Assembly: GCA_019914945.1 (NCBI GenBank)
Contig: CM034109.1
Coordinates: 10,929,806 to 10,993,805 of the forward strand
Source: Typha latifolia
Lineage: Eukaryota > Streptophyta > Magnoliopsida > Poales > Typhaceae
Direction of reading: 5' to 3'
DNA length: 64,000 nt
Positions 48,222 through 59,557 of this stretch are shown one piece after another (position 1 is the stretch's first letter; each line of letters begins with the position of its first letter). Under the pieces are notes generated by a model. The model was not told the DNA's origin and made no database searches. It was given only the letters and a program-made list of their open reading frames with translations. A program made the position numbers and the translations under genes.

Positions 48222-50616
48222 CCTCTTCAACTCAAGGTGTGATTTGATTTGGCCAATCATTTGAGCTGACTGTTCTGTGCTTCTTGGTCTATCTATCTCT
48301 AATGTCTACAACTGGATAAATAATGTCTCTCTGTGTGTAAGTTCGTGAACTTATAACATCGGAAGTATTTCATTTTCTTCATGAGAAAAAGTGAACTTTG
48401 AGGATCTGGAGAAGTTATCTAAGTTGAGCATTAACGATTTTCAGGGTCTTGGAAAGGAGACCTGAAACCCTATACCCCTATAAGATTTCCAGTACAGAAA
48501 CCTTGATCTTCATCCGTTTTTGCACAACTTGGATTTTAATTTTTCTTGGTGATCTTGGAAGGAGACCCAGAGGTAAAGAAGAAAAGGGTCACTAATTTCT
48601 ATCTTTTGTGTTGCTTTGTATCGTTTTTCTGTTTTTCTAGGATAATATGCTTAAATCCTCATTCTAGTCTGACTTCATCAAGTGTTTTTCGCTTCTTGTG
48701 CCAAGTTTACTCTGGTCTTGATTAGTCATGCTTTTGTAAATTACATCCTTAATGAATAAACTTTTATATGACCTTGTAATCCACTAACAAGTTTGCATGG
48801 TTCATCGTTCTTGGATAAATGATGGATCTCGAAATGCTCGATCATGTTCCTGTACTCCTTTAGCTATGTTATGAAATTTGACATGCAATGACCACTCTCC
48901 TCCTTTATTCGCCAATTTTTAGGTTATTCAAAGTTTATATTCTTTTCACTAGTGGCCATCAGCTTTTAGATAATGCCGTGCGTCTGATGATTTCTAATCA
49001 TATATTTGACCAGTTTGATGGAATTGGTTACTTTTGTTCCTTGTCATGTAATACATTGTGTAACCACATTATCCACAGATATAGTGCCTCATTGAATATG
49101 GGGAAGTAACATGAATATGTATAACCTGTCTCTACTCCCCACTATCTGGCAAGGATACTTGTGTTGCCATCCTTAACCGTCTTCTTGCTGTGTTGACAAC
49201 TTTCAAGTGTTTTTTGATGCATGATAAGGTGTCGACGTGTCATCTATGCCATTCTTTGAGAAAGGTTCGGAAAATTTGCTGTCTCACTGTGACTCAATTC
49301 TTATTTACTTACTTGCTTGCCCTCTCCAAGTCTCTTGCTATCTTATCGAGCTGTTGTACCCTACGCTTATATTTTGCCGTTGTCTAGAGAGCATCAAACC
49401 AAAGGATTTGTTGGAGTAAATGAAGAATATTATTGCTCATCATTTGGAGCTTGTCTTCATCAATTTTTTATTTGGAATATGAAGAATAAACTGAATGGGA
49501 AAATTCTATGTAATTGAGCCATGCATGCTGAAAGGCTCAAAGTAGGTATTTCCATGGTGGTAACAAATAATTCTTCATGTTTTTTTAGTATTGATTGCAA
49601 GTTATTCTACTTGTCTCGAGTTGTTTCAGATTAGAGTTGGTTACTTAATTTTTATTGACCATCTTATGGTCTTGTTCCCTTGCAGACTGACAAGAAGTAT
49701 GTTGATTTCAACTCCCAGATATCGAATATGCCTGGCTGAGTGTATGAAGAACTTGCTCCAGGAAAGAAGTGCTTTTACTCTGTACCACTAGTTTTTAACT
49801 TCCTCTGATCAGATTTCAGGTTCTCGACTTTTATATTATAGCTCTTCCATCAAGGGATATGCTCCTTTAAGCTTCTAGGATTTAGTATTTACATATTTTA
49901 TGTCATTTGGTATAAGCTTGAACTTGTTTGATGGAAAAAGGAAAACAGAAAAATAAAAAAAATAAAAAACAGATATTTCATTGCATAAGAAAGATTCATA
50001 GTGATGTGAAGCCAGACTGTTCATTTGTTGCAAAAATGATGATGCTGAACGAGTGAACGGGATAAAGAAATTCCGGTAGCGGAGGATTTCAGCACAGAAT
50101 AGCATCTCAGTGGAGTCGGGGAGTTTGTCGCTGGACGTCCTAGACAAAGCATTGTTTCTTTGTTAATGTATATTACCTGATTACCCGTCGAAAAGTAAAC
50201 CAAAGACTTTGTCAAGAAAGAGAAGAAAGAAAAAAAAAAAAAAGAGAGTAACTAATTCGTATTTAAAAGATAAGTAAGTAAATAAATAAATAAATAAATA
50301 ATTCGTATAGTGGAATCAATTGAACGGAGAGCCTTCAGCCTTGTAGGACAAGGATTTTACTCTGACCGTCGGGGACGCGAGATGGACGAATTGGATCTAA
50401 TTGGACGGCTTTATCGGATGGCCTCGTTCGATCTCGTCCCTTCCTCACTTCTCTTCGATCTTTCGCCGAGCTTCAAGGTTGAATGTTGAAGCCCCTCGGG
50501 GAAGGGATAAAAAGTCGTATTCTTCTTTGATCTCCTCCTCCTCCTCCTCGAAAAGTCATAGCTTAGCAAAATCCATTCGGGCCATCTTCCTCTTCGATCG
50601 CCCGGATTCGAGTCAG
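48222..50616. other. 3'-UTR intron and spacer between the DnaJ copies
   Basis: CTCAAG|GTGTG (48236-48237) looks like a 3'-UTR donor. An acceptor TTGCAG near 49685 leads to a segment (ACTGACAAGAAGTATGTTGA, then GAAAGAAGTGCTTTTACTC) that is similar to one at about 53976 after copy 2. Several short ORFs in between are chance. The right end is the promoter of copy 2, with an (AATA)n run near 50280. Confidence 0.6.
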
Positions 50617-51684
50617 ATGGATGGGAACAAGGACGAGGCAGTCAAATGTGTAAGGATTGGAAAAGATGCCTTGGGGTCGGGCGATCGTGCCCGTGCCCTC
50701 AAATTCTTCTCCAAAGCTCGCCGCCTCGATCCCACCCTCCCCATCGATGATCTCCTCTCGACGGCTTCTGCCGACGGAGAGTCTCAAAACCCCTCGTCTC
50801 CAGACGATTGTGCTGCTCCCTCCGACGGTCCCCAGCCGGAGATGCCGGCCGAAGGCTCTTCCTTCGCCTCGGCTGCATCAACTGCCAAGGCTAGGACTTC
50901 GCCGAGATCCTATACAGAGGAGCAGGCCTCGATAGTGAGGCAGATTAAGAAGCAGAAGGATTACTACCAGATCCTAGGATTGGAAAAAGGATGCACCGTC
51001 GAGGACGTCCGCAAGGCCTACCGCAAGCTCTCTCTGAAAGTTCATCCCGATAAGAACCAGGCACCTGGCGCTGAGGAATCATTCAAGGCCGTCTCCAAAG
51101 CTTTCCAATGTCTCAGCGATGATGAGAGCAGAAAAAGGTATGACCTTGTTGGGACGGACGAGCCCTCCTATGGCAGAGCACCTACAAGGCATAGATCGCA
51201 TGGCTTCGATGGGTTTCACGATGCTGACTTTGACGCCGACGAGATCTTTAGGAACTTCTTCTTTAGTGGAATGCCCCCTGCAACCACGTTCCATTTCAGG
51301 ACCGGGAATATGGGTGCTCGTGGGATGCGGGAGTCCGGCAATTCCAACCTCCGAATGCTCATTCAGATCTTGCCTGTCCTCATCTTGCTCCTACTGAACT
51401 TTCTCCCATCTTCTGATCCCATTTATTCTCTGTCACGTTCATATCCTTATGAGCATAAGCTCCAGACTCCAAGGGGTGTTAATTACTTTGTCAAGCCTTC
51501 TAAGTTTGAAGAAGATTATCCAAGGCAGAGTCCGGAGCGCATTGCTTTGGAGCAGCGTGTTGAGAGGGAGTATGTTGGAATTCTGACCCAGAATTGCAGG
51601 GCTGAGTTGCAGAGGCGGCAGTTTGGACTATCATACCAGACACCATACTGCGATATGCTTCAGAAATTTGACACAGAAGCTTAG
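50617..51684 (+). CDS. DnaJ/DUF1977 ER-membrane co-chaperone, tandem copy 2
   Basis: Tandem duplicate of the gene at 47139. 355 residues from MDGNKDEAVKCVRIGKDALG. Same order: TPR-like N-terminus, Ser/Pro-rich linker (shorter and more diverged), J-domain with [20 protein letters not shown] and an intact HPD in [21 protein letters not shown], one membrane segment ([20 protein letters not shown]) and a DUF1977 C-terminus ending FGLSYQTPYCD and LQKFDTEA. The chosen ATG aligns with copy 1. The frame stays open to an earlier ATG at 50401, which would add 72 residues (MDGFIGWPRSISSLPHFSS) that look like translated leader; I consider that unlikely. The stop is again followed after 15 bases by a donor (TTCAAG|GTTC). 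Differences between copies concentrate in the linker, suggesting both are under constraint. Confidence 0.92.
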   Translation: MDGNKDEAVKCVRIGKDALGSGDRARALKFFSKARRLDPTLPIDDLLSTASADGESQNPSSPDDCAAPSDGPQPEMPAEGSSFASAASTAKARTSPRSYTEEQASIVRQIKKQKDYYQILGLEKGCTVEDVRKAYRKLSLKVHPDKNQAPGAEESFKAVSKAFQCLSDDESRKRYDLVGTDEPSYGRAPTRHRSHGFDGFHDADFDADEIFRNFFFSGMPPATTFHFRTGNMGARGMRESGNSNLRMLIQILPVLILLLLNFLPSSDPIYSLSRSYPYEHKLQTPRGVNYFVKPSKFEEDYPRQSPERIALEQRVEREYVGILTQNCRAELQRRQFGLSYQTPYCDMLQKFDTEA

Positions 51685-54600
51685 CCTCATCAATTCAAGG
51701 TTCAAGTCCATTTGGCGTCTTTTGCCTTACTTCTTATTTTTACTTTTATGCTTTTGTGATTTAATAAAGTTTGGTATATGGTTTAAACAACATGCTGTAG
51801 TATGGTTTAAATCATTTATCCTGTGATTGACTTCATTATGTTCGTGTGCTCTTCCCGATCTCTTGGCACTTGGGGTGCTGGTTATTGAGTGCTATAGTTT
51901 CTGTTAGCTATGCTTTTAGATTCATATCCATGAAAATTGTTCTGCCTATGAGTTTCTTGTCAATGTTTTTTGTTTCTTTTCTCCTTTTTCCTTTACATGC
52001 AAACAAGAAAGTGGAAAATAATAGTAGAGTTGGAGAAAGGAGACTTCTATAGTTAGAAGTAAGATCTTCCGGAAAACTCAAATTCTCTTATAAATGATAG
52101 GCAAATTACTCTGTTATCAGGAAATGCTTTTCAAGAGGTTTTAGTGGAAAATTTCAACTACTATGAAGCTCAACTGTAGGAAAAGGAAAATCAATTAATC
52201 AATTACTACTTTGTCCAATTCACTAGGAAAATTTTCTTTACCATTAAGGTATTTCTTTTTGTCATTAAGGTGCTTTAATGATAAAAAGAAAGTTGTCCTC
52301 CAGTGGCAGTTGAATACATTATGGTTATCACTTATCACTTCCAATATTCACTAGCAGCTTATCATGGTGGTTTTGCAGTTCACTAATGTAACAGTTATAC
52401 CAGGAAGTATGACTATGTCTCATAAGTCATAACAGAAAAAACGAGCTTGATATAATCTTTTAGCAAGTAGGCAACTCTAATTAAAATTTTACAGAGCTCT
52501 TTGATGACCGAGAATTGAATTATATCTGGACTGGAATTGATCTTAGTTTTCCGTTTTCTGGCAGATGATAAGTTAATGGAAAGTCTAGTTGTGCCGGACT
52601 TATATGGCGGAACTTGTATGACTGTCCTTTTAGCTGCTTAAAAGTTCTGACCTATATCCGTTTTTTCCTTTCATCATATTCTCTTTCACTAATCATTCCT
52701 TGTACTAATAAAACTGCACTATCTACAGATTTCTTAATTATCTTCTTCCAACATATAAAGCAATATAAATGTACCTGTAGCAGTGGTGTTTTACTGTTCT
52801 TTGTGCCTAGTCAAGCTATTCACACATGATGATTTAAATTTTATATGACTGCTGAATTGGCTAATCAGTTTTAAAGTCTTAGCGGCGATTCTTAGGTTTA
52901 TATTTTCACATTTGGTGCTAGCAATTTTTTTTCATAAATTTGCCTTTCTTGTACACGCATATTTTTCTTAAACTGATATATCTTCCAGTTCTGGATCATT
53001 GCTTAGTGCAAGCGTAGGCACGTGAATCTAATGATCCTTACTGCTGAACAGTCATTCTTTAAAGATAAGTTGCTTCTCATCAAAAGTTTGAAACTAATGG
53101 GATGATATCATGGCCTGAACTGAGCATCTTTAGCATTGCAATTTATTATCTGGTGCATGCCATTAGCCCTTTACATGATTTTCTTCAAAAAGCTGATCAC
53201 ATTAGTCCTGCTATCAAGTTCAATGGCAGTAAGAATTGTAAAAATGTCTAGCTCTCCACTGGTTAGTGCCTCATACAAATACTATTCTTGATCAATCGAA
53301 ATACTTTCATCTCAAAGAGGAATTGACTGCCTTCCAAGCACTCCTGCCTTTCTGAAGGAATTGAGGAACTTCGTTCTACTCGCCAGTGAAATCTTTCAGA
53401 ATTGACCTTGCAAAGTATATAGTCGTGTGCTTCTTGAAGAAGTGGCAACATAATGGGGGCACCTCCGCCAAAGCTACCTTTTCCAAACTTTGAGCATAGT
53501 CATGAAAATTGTCTCATTGTCACCTGAATTATTTAGGTCTTCTGCTCTTCTTAAGTTTATCTCACTACCTTATGATGATTTGTGCATCCTATTCATTAAC
53601 TAATTAAGATCTTTGTTAAGATGAAATATGCAGTCATGAAATAGATGACCTGATCAATATATGAAACTTGTGTATGATCATCCTCATCAATGGAATAACA
53701 ACATCATATGAACTGAGTGCATAAATTTTGGGGCCATGTTTTGCATAATGGTTTAGGCAACTTATGATGAAAGGCTGAAACATCTTATAGGCGGTTAGCA
53801 TAGAATCTGTATAGTAATGGATAATTCCGGTGTTGACACAATTTCCCTTTGCTGCATGAGTACTGGTTTGCAGCACATAGAAGGCTATGGTGTCAAATGT
53901 GTTTTTAAAGTATTTGACAGCTGCAAATGTTCTTTTGCATATCTAGTTTGAATGACTTTGATCATTCTCTTGCAGGTTGACAAGCAATATATTGTGTTCC
54001 TACTATTCAATACCGGGGGCTGGCTGGGAGTCCTATAAGTTGCCCCATTTGCTACAAATTTGAATTCTCTTAAAGCCTGGAAAATTAACTCGGCAGGAAA
54101 GAAGTGGTTCTATTCTTGAGTTTTAGTCAGTCTAGATATATGGTTTCTTATATTTCAAAACTCCACTGAGAGAAAGACTATGTTTTCAAAGCTAGTAGGA
54201 GCTCAGGGATTGCCAGTTTGTCTGCATATACTACGTTGTGGCACTTGAGTGATCTTATATTTGAATTGATTAATGGATATAAATTAGTAGATATATTTTT
54301 GAGTTTTTGTTATTATGGCTTGGCTACGTTTGCTTTAACCACCCAACTTCTTGCATTGAGGGTTTGCAACCAGCATATTCTTATAAAAGAAGAGCTGGTT
54401 TTTTTTTTAATCACCTTCAGCAGAAAAAGTTAGTAGGAGGCACGTTGGTTGCTGTTGAGTAGAATCCTTCTACACGTACAACATTAAAATTTAAAATTGA
54501 TTTGGTATTCTAGTATCTTCTGTAGGATTTAGTTAATTTGGTATTCTAGTATCAACAAAATACAAATACACTTCGGAAGGGTTGAAACAAATTATTTTTG

Positions 54601-54723
54601 CCGAAAAGAATAAAATAAAACGCAGTTATGGACATAAGCCGGTGTAGTGGTGCTGTGTTAGACTTAGCGAGGAAAGTGAATCAGGCCGAACCCAGAGATC
54701 AGCTGCGTGTCCGGCGGGGGAGA
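51685..54723. other. 3'-UTR intron of DnaJ copy 2 and intergenic region
   Basis: TTCAAG|GTTC at 51699-51700 to an acceptor TTGCAG near 53976 gives an inferred 2.3 kb 3'-UTR intron. The exon after it (GTTGACAAGCAATATATTG, later GGAAAGAAGTGGTTCTATTC) resembles the one after copy 1. No other gene recognised. The right end is the ARP6 promoter and leader. Confidence 0.55.
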
Positions 54724-57660
54724 ATGTCGAGCAGCGTGGTGGTGTTGGACAACGGGGGCGGGCTGCTAAAGGCCGGTTTCGGCGGGGACAGGGACCCCAC
54801 TGCCGTCGTCCCCAACTGCCTAGGTAGGAGTTCCTCTTCATCCTCTTCCTCCAAGAAATGGTTGGTCGCCGATCAGCTGCAGGCCGAGGACGCCGACTTG
54901 ACGAGCGTATCCGTCCGGCGTCCCATGGACCGGGGATACCTGATAAACCCGGATGTGGAGCGGGAGGTGTGGGATCGGGTGCTCCGCTCCCTTCTCCGGG
55001 TGGATCCAACCCGCTCCTCCCTCCTCCTGGTCGAGCCCCTCTTCAACCCTCCCGCCCTCCAGCGTGCTGCCGACGAGCTCGTCTTCGAAGACTTTGGCTT
55101 CCGCTCCCTCTGCGTAGCCGATCCCCCTTCCCTCGTCCACCTCTACGAGGCCAGCCGCCGTCCCCCAGAGGCCGCCCGAGCGCAGTGCAGCCTCGTCGTC
55201 GATTGCGGCTTCTCTTTCACCCACGCCGCTCCCGTCCTTCACAATTTCACACTCAATTACGCGGTGCGCAGGATGGACCTCGGCGGGAAGGCCCTCACCA
55301 ACTACCTCAAGGAGCTCATCTCCTATCGCTCTCTCAACGTCATGGACGAGACCCTCCTCATCGACCACGCCAAGGAGAAGCTCTGCTTCGTCTCTCTCGA
55401 CGTCTCCCGCGACCTACGCCTCGCCAGGTGACATATATCCTCGCCATTTCTTCAGTCGTCATGGCAATACAAGTTATCGAGAAAAACCTCTATAGCATTA
55501 TCAGACTCTGTTTGCTAGTTGGTGTTTCTAGAGATGATCCTATTGGCTTTTCATTTTTTTTCATGACATTGAAACAGGACTGCGAATATTTATCTGCCTT
55601 TGTGTGTTGCCTTTTCTTCTATCGTATTTTCTGACTGCATTTACTTCGATTGTTCTGTAGTAGATCTGGAACGGACAACCCTTTCAGATGCACATATGTT
55701 TTACCTGATGGTGTGACACATACAAAGGGTTATATAAAAGACTTGAGTGAAGCACAAAGGTTTCTATCTTTACCAGATGGATGCTCAAATCCACAGTCAA
55801 GCCTTCATGAAGTTGTACATAGCCGGGGTGATACAGATAAAACAGAAGATCGAAGGAGAATTGATTTGACTAAAAATGTAACATCCAAACTTTCTTCTGT
55901 GCAAGACGTCGCAGTTATTTTTGAAATCTTACGAGGTCTTCTTCTTGCAGGAATTTAAGTTGACCAACGAGCGCTTCCTTGTACCTGAGATGCTTTTCCA
56001 TCCTGCTGATTTGGGTTTGTCTCCTGTTGACCATTTGAATTGCAGACAATACTCATTTAGGTAGCTGTTTTGCATCATACACTTAGATGTCAAGTGACTT
56101 TGTTATAATCGCACTCATTTGGAAAGGGCTGAGAAGAAAGTGCTCACAAATCATGGAACGGAGGAGCTGCATTTTTGCAATCATGATATTCAAGGAAAAC
56201 CATCTTCTCAAAAGTAGACTCCAATATTCCTGGAATATTGTAACCATAGAAAACAGGCGTGCCCAATCACAAGCACCTCTTCCTCTTCCATCAACACTCT
56301 CTTCAGCTCTTCCCTTAGTGAAAGAGATAGCATGTGTTGGAGACAGAGCATACCGGTGGCTATGCCACTGATAGTTATATCAGATGTGCCTTCTTGGTTT
56401 GCGGCCTTTTAGATGAAAGTGTGAGGTTGACATTATTTTAGTACTCTTCAAATAGAAACAATTGCTAAATTTGTTCATGAATAATTGCTTTCCACCTTGC
56501 AAGTGATGTATATTGTATTGGAGGGTTGCAGTTGAGAGGATAGCTCCATAGGAGTTTATATGCTGGGTTTAAGTCTTACATTGTAAGGATAACAAGCAAG
56601 TTGTGGTTTCAGGTTTGTTATTTAGTGACCTTGAGAAATCAAGAAAGAATTTAATGCATATAAAGACTGCAAAGTTTTGTTCCTGGCTACGCATCTATGA
56701 GAGATATTGAGAACTTGAACAACAATCCTATAGTCACTGCCTTGTTGTTTGCAAATATTACACATTCCCTTTAAGACAATCAACCTTCTCTCTGTAATTG
56801 CAGGTTTCTTATCTTGGTACTGCAAATTCTAAGTTATAATCACTTAATTGGTTTCTGCTTGCTACGTTGTAAATTGAGTTATAGGTTTCTTAAAATGAAT
56901 GTCCAGTTAGCTATTGAAGCTCAACAACTCGCCAGCAAATTGTTTCCTCTTAGTAGGCATGATTGTAGCTGATTTGGCTTCGTTTAAATGCTTAATGGAA
57001 ACATTGTATGACCTCGGCAGGCATGAATCAGGCTGGACTAGCTGAATGCATCGTTCGTGCAGTCAATTCATGCCATCCATATCTTCACCCCGTACTTTTT
57101 GAGAGGTATTTCTTCTTCACCCCACTTTTTGAGAGGTATTTTTCTTTGTTACACATTATCTGCAAGAAATTTTCTATCTTGTGTTGATTACACATTATTT
57201 GAGTTTCTGGTTTTGTCTTGATTGACCCTCTATTTTGTTTGAATGCTTGCAGCATCATATTGACCGGCGGAAGCACAATGTTCCCTAGATTTGCAGAAAG
57301 ACTGTAAACTGTTATGTGCTCTGTATTATTTTGACATCAGGAAGAATGATTATCTTCTTTGACATTTACCATTTTGTATGCAGAGAAAGCGAGCTTCAGC
57401 CTCTTGTGCGTGACAATTATCAAGTGAAGATAACTACTCAGGAGAAGTATAAAGCCTTTTCCAGGGTTAACTTTGCTTCACTGAATTTTCTTCTTTGCTA
57501 TTGACTCATGTATACCTGGTAATTATCCAGTCCTATTCTGGGTGTGTGGAGGGGTGGCTCACTTTTAGCATCAAGCCCTGATTTTGAATCGATGTGCATT
57601 ACAAAGTTAGAGTATGAGGAGATTGGATCAGCCCGATGTCGCAGACGTTTTCTCCACTGA
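54724..57660 (+). CDS. ARP6: Actin-related protein 6 (SWR1 complex)
   Basis: Nuclear actin-related protein of the SWR1 remodeller, which deposits H2A.Z and represses flowering through FLC-type genes in Arabidopsis (ESD1/SUF3). Seven exons join in frame: 54724-55427, 55664-55877 (or from 55661), 55951-56014, 57021-57105, 57253-57303, 57384-57446, 57531-57660, giving 436-437 residues. Actin-fold landmarks: [20 protein letters not shown] (N-terminus, phosphate-1 loop), [127 protein letters not shown] and [19 protein letters not shown], ending [10 protein letters not shown]. The insertion after GYIKD is specific to ARP6. Exon 1 is very GC-rich compared with the rest. An in-frame upstream ATG at 54628 is treated as leader. 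Confidence 0.95.
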
Positions 57661-58697
57661 GTTTCTTTCAGGATTCATCTGTTTTATCTCTCTCCAGCAG
57701 CAAATACTTAGTTGAGTGGTGGAAACTTTTTTACGGTAGGCAGAAGAGTCACTAGGCACCAGAGAAATTTATTTTATTCTAATAATTTTAGTTAGTTAAC
57801 ATAGTCTGGTCTTTAATTTTATATAGCTTAAAAGATCTTCCTAGCTTGTATGAAATCTGATATCCTTAAAGTCTGCTAATGTGTCTCATGAAATATGAAT
57901 CAGGGAGGAGTCGCAGTGGTCCTCAAGAGGAGATCAGTCTCATGCCACCTTTCAGCCCATAGGTACAAAAAGGATGATAATTCATCATTGTGTTTATAGT
58001 GAATTAGCATGTAAACCTACTTCATGTAGAATAATTTATCCTAGCTTAGGCTGCATTCGGGAGCACCATATATGATTCTATCAAAAAAAAAGCTGATAGT
58101 ATGTATACTTATTTCTGCACATCCTTCATTCTACTTCTTTATGGATAAGAAATAACGTACGCATAAATACTCTCTAGATATTGCAATATCTGATGCGAGA
58201 ATTAAATATTTGAAGTATATTCCACCCAAAAATATTTTTCATGTCTGTCCGTAGGAAACAGAACCGCAAAAATTCCCTCAAAACAGAACAACAATTTTTT
58301 TTGTGTTTGAATCGAATGCATTCACAACTAAGTCCAATGGAGCTGCTGCATGTCTATAAAAATACTTCCCCATCTTCTCTCTCTATTTTTCAAGATAAAT
58401 GACCTGCTTCGTGAATGTCAATTTGTGTTTAGTATCAAACATATGAAATCAAAAATGCCAGACACAATGAAGCAACTAGCTTGCACTGTTGCCCTTCTCT
58501 ACCATTGGTTTAATCATTAGCAACCCTCATCATGGCAGCCAGCAATTCCATTTAATGTCTCAGATATAGCTTATAGGTGTCCACATAACTCAGCAAAAAC
58601 ATTGTTCATTGAAGTTTGACAACTTGGAAGGAAAAAAATACACCAAGTTATTTTCTAACAATGCCATTCCAAGTTGTAACCTAGGAGTTTGTGGGCG
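57661..58697. other. Intergenic region
   Basis: ARP6 3' flank converging on the 3' end of the minus-strand LOR gene. Nothing coding seen. Confidence 0.6.
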
Positions 58698-59557
58698 TCA
58701 GTCGTCAGCGTTGATAGCTGAACCGGCGTTATGGTGTTCTTCAAGCGGAGTGGAAGCGGAGTAGTCTTGGTCGTCGCCTTCATCGTCGCCAGTGATCTGG
58801 TCGAGGACAAGAACGAGGCCCATGGCGAAGGCAGCGTCAAAACGCGGCGTAAGAGTGAGGGAGAAAACGTCCTTTCCCATGACCACGTGGGTGCAGGCAT
58901 CCACCTTTCGCTGGATCACTGCAACCACCACCTCCCCTTCTACCCCCTCGTACAGCATCCGACAGCAGCGGTGGGCGAAGCAACCCTCGATCCGGTAATC
59001 TGCCTCCCCGGTCGCAGGATCAACTCCCTGGTGCACCTCCGCTGTCACGCTGCCCCGATCGCCGCCGAAGATGGATGACCTCCTCACAGTGAAGAGTGGC
59101 TTCTGGCCCTCGTTCCTTTCACCCAAGAACCCCTCCCACCTTTGGTGTAGGCTTGGCCACTGTTTATTTTTATTTATTTTCCAAGGATCGATCTTTTACG
59201 GTAAGGGATATATATATGGATGGCAGAAGAAAATATGAAAGAACTAGGGGAAAAGAAGAAAATTTAAGATTAAACTAGAATAGTTGATAGTGATGGAGGA
59301 TGTAAATAAATGAAAGGCGGAACCTTGCGGCGGAGGGTGAGTATGGCAGCGCCATGAGGATCCATGAGGACGAGCTGCTGCTGTTCGGCCAAGGCAGGAG
59401 CCCGGTGGGCGTAGGTGTCCACCCGGAACACGAGGTCTCCACTCTGGTGGTCGAATGCCGCGAACCCATCACCCGGATAGAACACTGAAGTCTTCCGCAC
59501 CGTCAGTTCCCGTTCCCCCTCCGCGCAGTACTCCTCTCCCACCACCACCAAACCCAT
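58698..59557 (-). CDS. LURP-one-related (LOR/DUF567) protein
   Basis: Two exons, 59557-59324 and 59159-58698, join in frame to 231 residues. LOR proteins have a tubby-like beta-barrel fold. LURP1 of Arabidopsis is needed for basal defence against oomycetes, while most members have no assigned role. Seen: LTVRKTSVFYPGDGFAAFDH (about 20-40), SGDLVFRVDTYAHR, LVLMDPHGAAILTLRRK at the end of exon 1, then WPSLHQRWEGFLGERNEGQ, LFTVRRSSIFGG, YRIEGCFAHRCCRMLYEGVE, VVAVIQRKVDACTHVVMGKD and VFSLTLTPRFDAAFAMGLVL with LVLDQI, the usual LOR ending. The tail is acidic (DDEGDDQDYS). The ATG is the first one in frame; an upstream GTG is not needed. The acceptor AACAG at 59160 is the one that restores the LHQRWEGF motif. 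Confidence 0.9.

Noticed and set aside
50401..50616. 72-residue N-terminal extension of DnaJ copy 2
   Set aside because: Not present in copy 1, reads like CT-rich leader, and the downstream ATG aligns exactly with the start of copy 1.
53263..53451. 62-codon minus-strand frame in the DnaJ copy 2 3'-UTR intron
   Set aside because: No conserved motif, no splice context, and ordinary intronic composition.
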